Shown: positions 62,383-64,000 of the stretch, in pieces
How the letters are laid out: every line of letters begins with the position of its first letter
Position numbering within the stretch: position 1 is the stretch's first letter
NCBI RefSeq assembly: GCF_004336805.1
Contig: NZ_SJXM01000004.1
Span: 241,685-305,684, forward strand
Reading direction: 5' to 3'
DNA: 64,000 nt
Source: Aeromicrobium sp. IC_218
Lineage (GTDB): Bacteria > Actinomycetota > Actinomycetes > Propionibacteriales > Nocardioidaceae
Notes under the pieces: generated by a model
Told to the model about the DNA's origin: nothing
The model's database searches: none
Seen by the model: only the letters and a program-made list of their open reading frames with translations
Position numbers and translations under genes: made by a program

Positions 62383-63210
62383 CTACTCCGGTCGGGGAGC
62401 CCCGACCGGGTTCGGGTACGGCAGCACGCCGGTCCCGGCGACGAGACGGGCCAGCTCGGTGAGCGGCCCGGTGGCGAGAGCCATGCGCGCCCTCGCCTCG
62501 TCGTCGAGGCCGGCGTTCGCGACCCGGTCGGTGGCCTCCTCGAGCCGCTCGCGGGCCGACCGGCCGGTCTCGTTGAGCGTGCCCCACTCGTCGGCCCAGC
62601 CGCGCAGCCGCAGCTGGTCCAGTCCGTGGGCCCACGCCTCGTCGTCCCAGCCGCGCAGCTGCTGCAGCTCGGCCGGCGCGCGGCCGGTGAGCACCGCCAG
62701 GACGTTGGCGGTGACCCCGTCGACCCCGGCGGCCAGCAGCACGCCCAGGTGGCAGTCGCCGTGGTACTCGCGCAGCACCGTCACCGCGTGCCAGAGACGT
62801 CCGAGGTCGTCCTCGGGCGGTGCGAGCGACAGGTGGGCCGCGGCCAGCGGACGTCCGGACAGGTCGAGGCCGGCGAGCATCCCCTGCAGCAGCCCGGCCA
62901 GCTTCCCCAGGTCCTGGTCGGCGACCGGACGCAGCGCGTCGCGGGCGACGTCGAGGCGGGCGGCCAGCACCTGCTCCGGCGTCGCGTACGTCCAGGCGTC
63001 CGGCAGCGCGCGGCGCACCCGCGCGGGGGCGAAGCCGTAGAAGGTGGCGGTGACGAGCTCGGGGGACGCAGCGCCCATCGCGGCGGACCGCGACGCGAAG
63101 TAGCCCATCCAGTAGCCCTTCAGCCCGAGCTCCTTGTAGCGGGCCAGCGCCGCGCGGTCGAAGTACACAGGGGCGTGCAGGGTCTCGGCGGCGGTCCAGA
63201 ACGGCGTCAT
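62383..63210 (-). CDS. SCO6745-family protein
   Basis: 275 residues, helical, of a family widespread in actinomycetes (SCO6745/SalK-like). Seen: KGYWMGYFASRSAAMGAASPELVTATFYGFAPARVRRALPDAW, LHLSLAPPEDDLGRLWHAVTVLREYHGDCHLGVLLAAG and a late WADEWGTLNETGRSARERLEEATD, which looks like a degenerate winged helix. No enzyme activity is established for the family. Stop is 4 nt from convergent ohr. It is in the same direction as the DUF2461 gene upstream (16 nt apart), so they may be an operon. Confidence 0.85.
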   Translation of the reverse strand: MTPFWTAAETLHAPVYFDRAALARYKELGLKGYWMGYFASRSAAMGAASPELVTATFYGFAPARVRRALPDAWTYATPEQVLAARLDVARDALRPVADQDLGKLAGLLQGMLAGLDLSGRPLAAAHLSLAPPEDDLGRLWHAVTVLREYHGDCHLGVLLAAGVDGVTANVLAVLTGRAPAELQQLRGWDDEAWAHGLDQLRLRGWADEWGTLNETGRSARERLEEATDRVANAGLDDEARARMALATGPLTELARLVAGTGVLPYPNPVGAPRPE

Positions 63211-63226
63211 GGGGCCAGTCTGCCGG

Positions 63227-63859
63227 TCAGCCGCGCGAGTACCGCAGCACCCAGTCCAGCAGCGGCGCTCCCGCCCGCCAGTCGGCCCGGACGCGGTCGA
63301 CGAGCTCGGCCGTGTGGATGAACGGCTCGAAGCCGTACTCCTTGTTCATGCTCAGGCTCTTGTGCCGCAGCAGGTCGATGCGCGGGTGGTCGGCGCTCCA
63401 GCCGCGCGGCGACGTCTTGACGCGCTCGCCGTGCCGCTCCCAGCCGTCCGCCTCCAGCGAGGCCATGACGTCGAGCAGCTCCTGGCCGCGGCGCTCCTCG
63501 GCCATCGCGTCGCGGATGCTGGCCAGCCGCGCGGGGGACGCGTCGTAGAAGCCGACGCCGACGCGCACGCCCGGCGCACCCACCTGCACGTAGTAGCCGG
63601 TCGACGGGCCGTTGGCCACGAACGCGCCCTGGTGGGTCTTGTAGGGCGTCTTGTCCTTGCTGAAGCGCAGGTCGCGGTACGGCCGGTAGACGCGCGCCGG
63701 GCCGAACTCGGGCTCGAGCTGGGCGACCAGCGCGCGCATCGGGGCGGCCACCGCGGTGTCGTAGACCTGCTTGTGTGCGTCCCAGAACGTCTTGGAGTTG
63801 TCCAGCTCGAGGTCGTCGTAGAAGTCGAGCGCGGCCTCGGGGAACCCGGTGAACTCCAT
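63227..63859 (-). CDS. DUF2461 domain protein
   Basis: 210 residues matching the DUF2461 (TIGR02453) pattern: GFPEAALDFYDDLELDNSKTFWDAHKQVYDTAV, YRPYRDLRFSKDKTPYKTHQGA, GYYVQVGAPGVRVGVGFYDAS and HKSLSMNKEYGFEPFIHTAEL. The family is found in bacteria and fungi without an assigned function. The ATG is the natural start (MEFTGFPE). Probably co-transcribed with the SCO6745-family gene downstream. Confidence 0.92.
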   Translation of the reverse strand: MEFTGFPEAALDFYDDLELDNSKTFWDAHKQVYDTAVAAPMRALVAQLEPEFGPARVYRPYRDLRFSKDKTPYKTHQGAFVANGPSTGYYVQVGAPGVRVGVGFYDASPARLASIRDAMAEERRGQELLDVMASLEADGWERHGERVKTSPRGWSADHPRIDLLRHKSLSMNKEYGFEPFIHTAELVDRVRADWRAGAPLLDWVLRYSRG

Positions 63860-63931
63860 GCCCCGAGCCTACGGACGCCGACGACTTGCCAGACTGGCGG
63901 CTCCGGTCGTCCCACCAGCCCCGGGGGTGCC

Positions 63932-64000
63932 GTGCGCCGCGTCGTCCTGCTCGTCCCGCTCCTGCTCGGCCTGGTCGCCTGCTCCGCCCCGTACCCGTCC
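63932..64000 (+). CDS. Lipoprotein, 3'-truncated by the window end
   Basis: Only 23 codons are visible from GTG 63932: two arginines, a leucine/valine-rich core and the lipobox LVAC, with the acceptor Cys at 17. This is a clear lipoprotein signal sequence. The mature protein lies beyond the window, so no function can be given. Confidence 0.65.
   Translation, partial: MRRVVLLVPLLLGLVACSAPYPS

Overview
The window is about 64 kb of very GC-rich DNA, densely packed with genes. GTG starts, 4-nt stop/start overlaps and frequent apparent leaderless starts are common. Mrr-type nuclease, HspR-type, DtxR/IdeR-type and LexA-type signals, a desferrioxamine cluster and SCO6745-type families all point to an actinomycete. 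A member of the Nocardioidaceae (Aeromicrobium/Nocardioides-like) is my inference from gene content, not a measured assignment. I saw no rRNA, tRNA, CRISPR array or transposase, and no gene-free stretch longer than 300 bases.

Layout. 1-16 kb: the end of a fused proline catabolism enzyme, pyruvate carboxylase, a diguanylate cyclase, an acyl-CoA synthetase divergent from a GAF-LuxR regulator, a secreted SpoIVB-like S55 protein, 3-hydroxyacyl-CoA dehydrogenase, and a lipoprotein gene. The 3' end of that lipoprotein gene is duplicated around a lower-GC cassette carrying an Mrr-like restriction endonuclease. An IdeR-boxed ferredoxin/NADP reductase follows. 16-29 kb: an FAD oxidoreductase; a three-gene flavin electron-transfer set (FMN-binding lipoprotein, ApbE, NqrB/FNR-like fusion); a Ser/Thr kinase with a coupled lipoprotein; an SOS-boxed DUF222-HNH nuclease; clpB with an HspR-type operator; and an MFS efflux pump with a hairpin-occluded ribosome binding site.

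29-45 kb: a four-gene glycosyltransferase/methyltransferase/toroid-protein/methyltransferase cluster of unknown product, NDH-2, a cytosolic helical-backbone metal receptor, a CmtR-like sensor with a CDF metal exporter, a thioesterase, the fused B12-dependent isobutyryl-CoA mutase with a divergent MarR regulator, and an acyl-CoA oxidase. 45-52 kb: a cobalamin riboswitch leads an operon of a transcobalamin-like surface-anchored protein, EcfT, a fused EcfA-EcfA' and an S component; cobT lies convergent to it. 51.7-56.9 kb: desABCD-type siderophore biosynthesis behind a near-consensus DtxR/IdeR box. 57-64 kb: secreted SGNH hydrolase and CAP protein, cobU, 3-hydroxyisobutyryl-CoA hydrolase, cobS coupled to a TetR gene that faces ohr, and two conserved proteins of unknown function. 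The start of another lipoprotein gene runs off the end.

Themes. Cobalamin uptake and lower-loop assembly (riboswitch-ECF operon, cobT, cobU, cobS) sit near a B12 consumer (icmF) and branched-chain/short-chain acyl-CoA genes. Iron control links the siderophore genes and the ferredoxin reductase. The most unusual items are the 87-bp-repeat-bounded nuclease cassette, the transcobalamin-like/ECF operon, the flavin electron-transfer trio and the uncharacterised GT/MT cluster.
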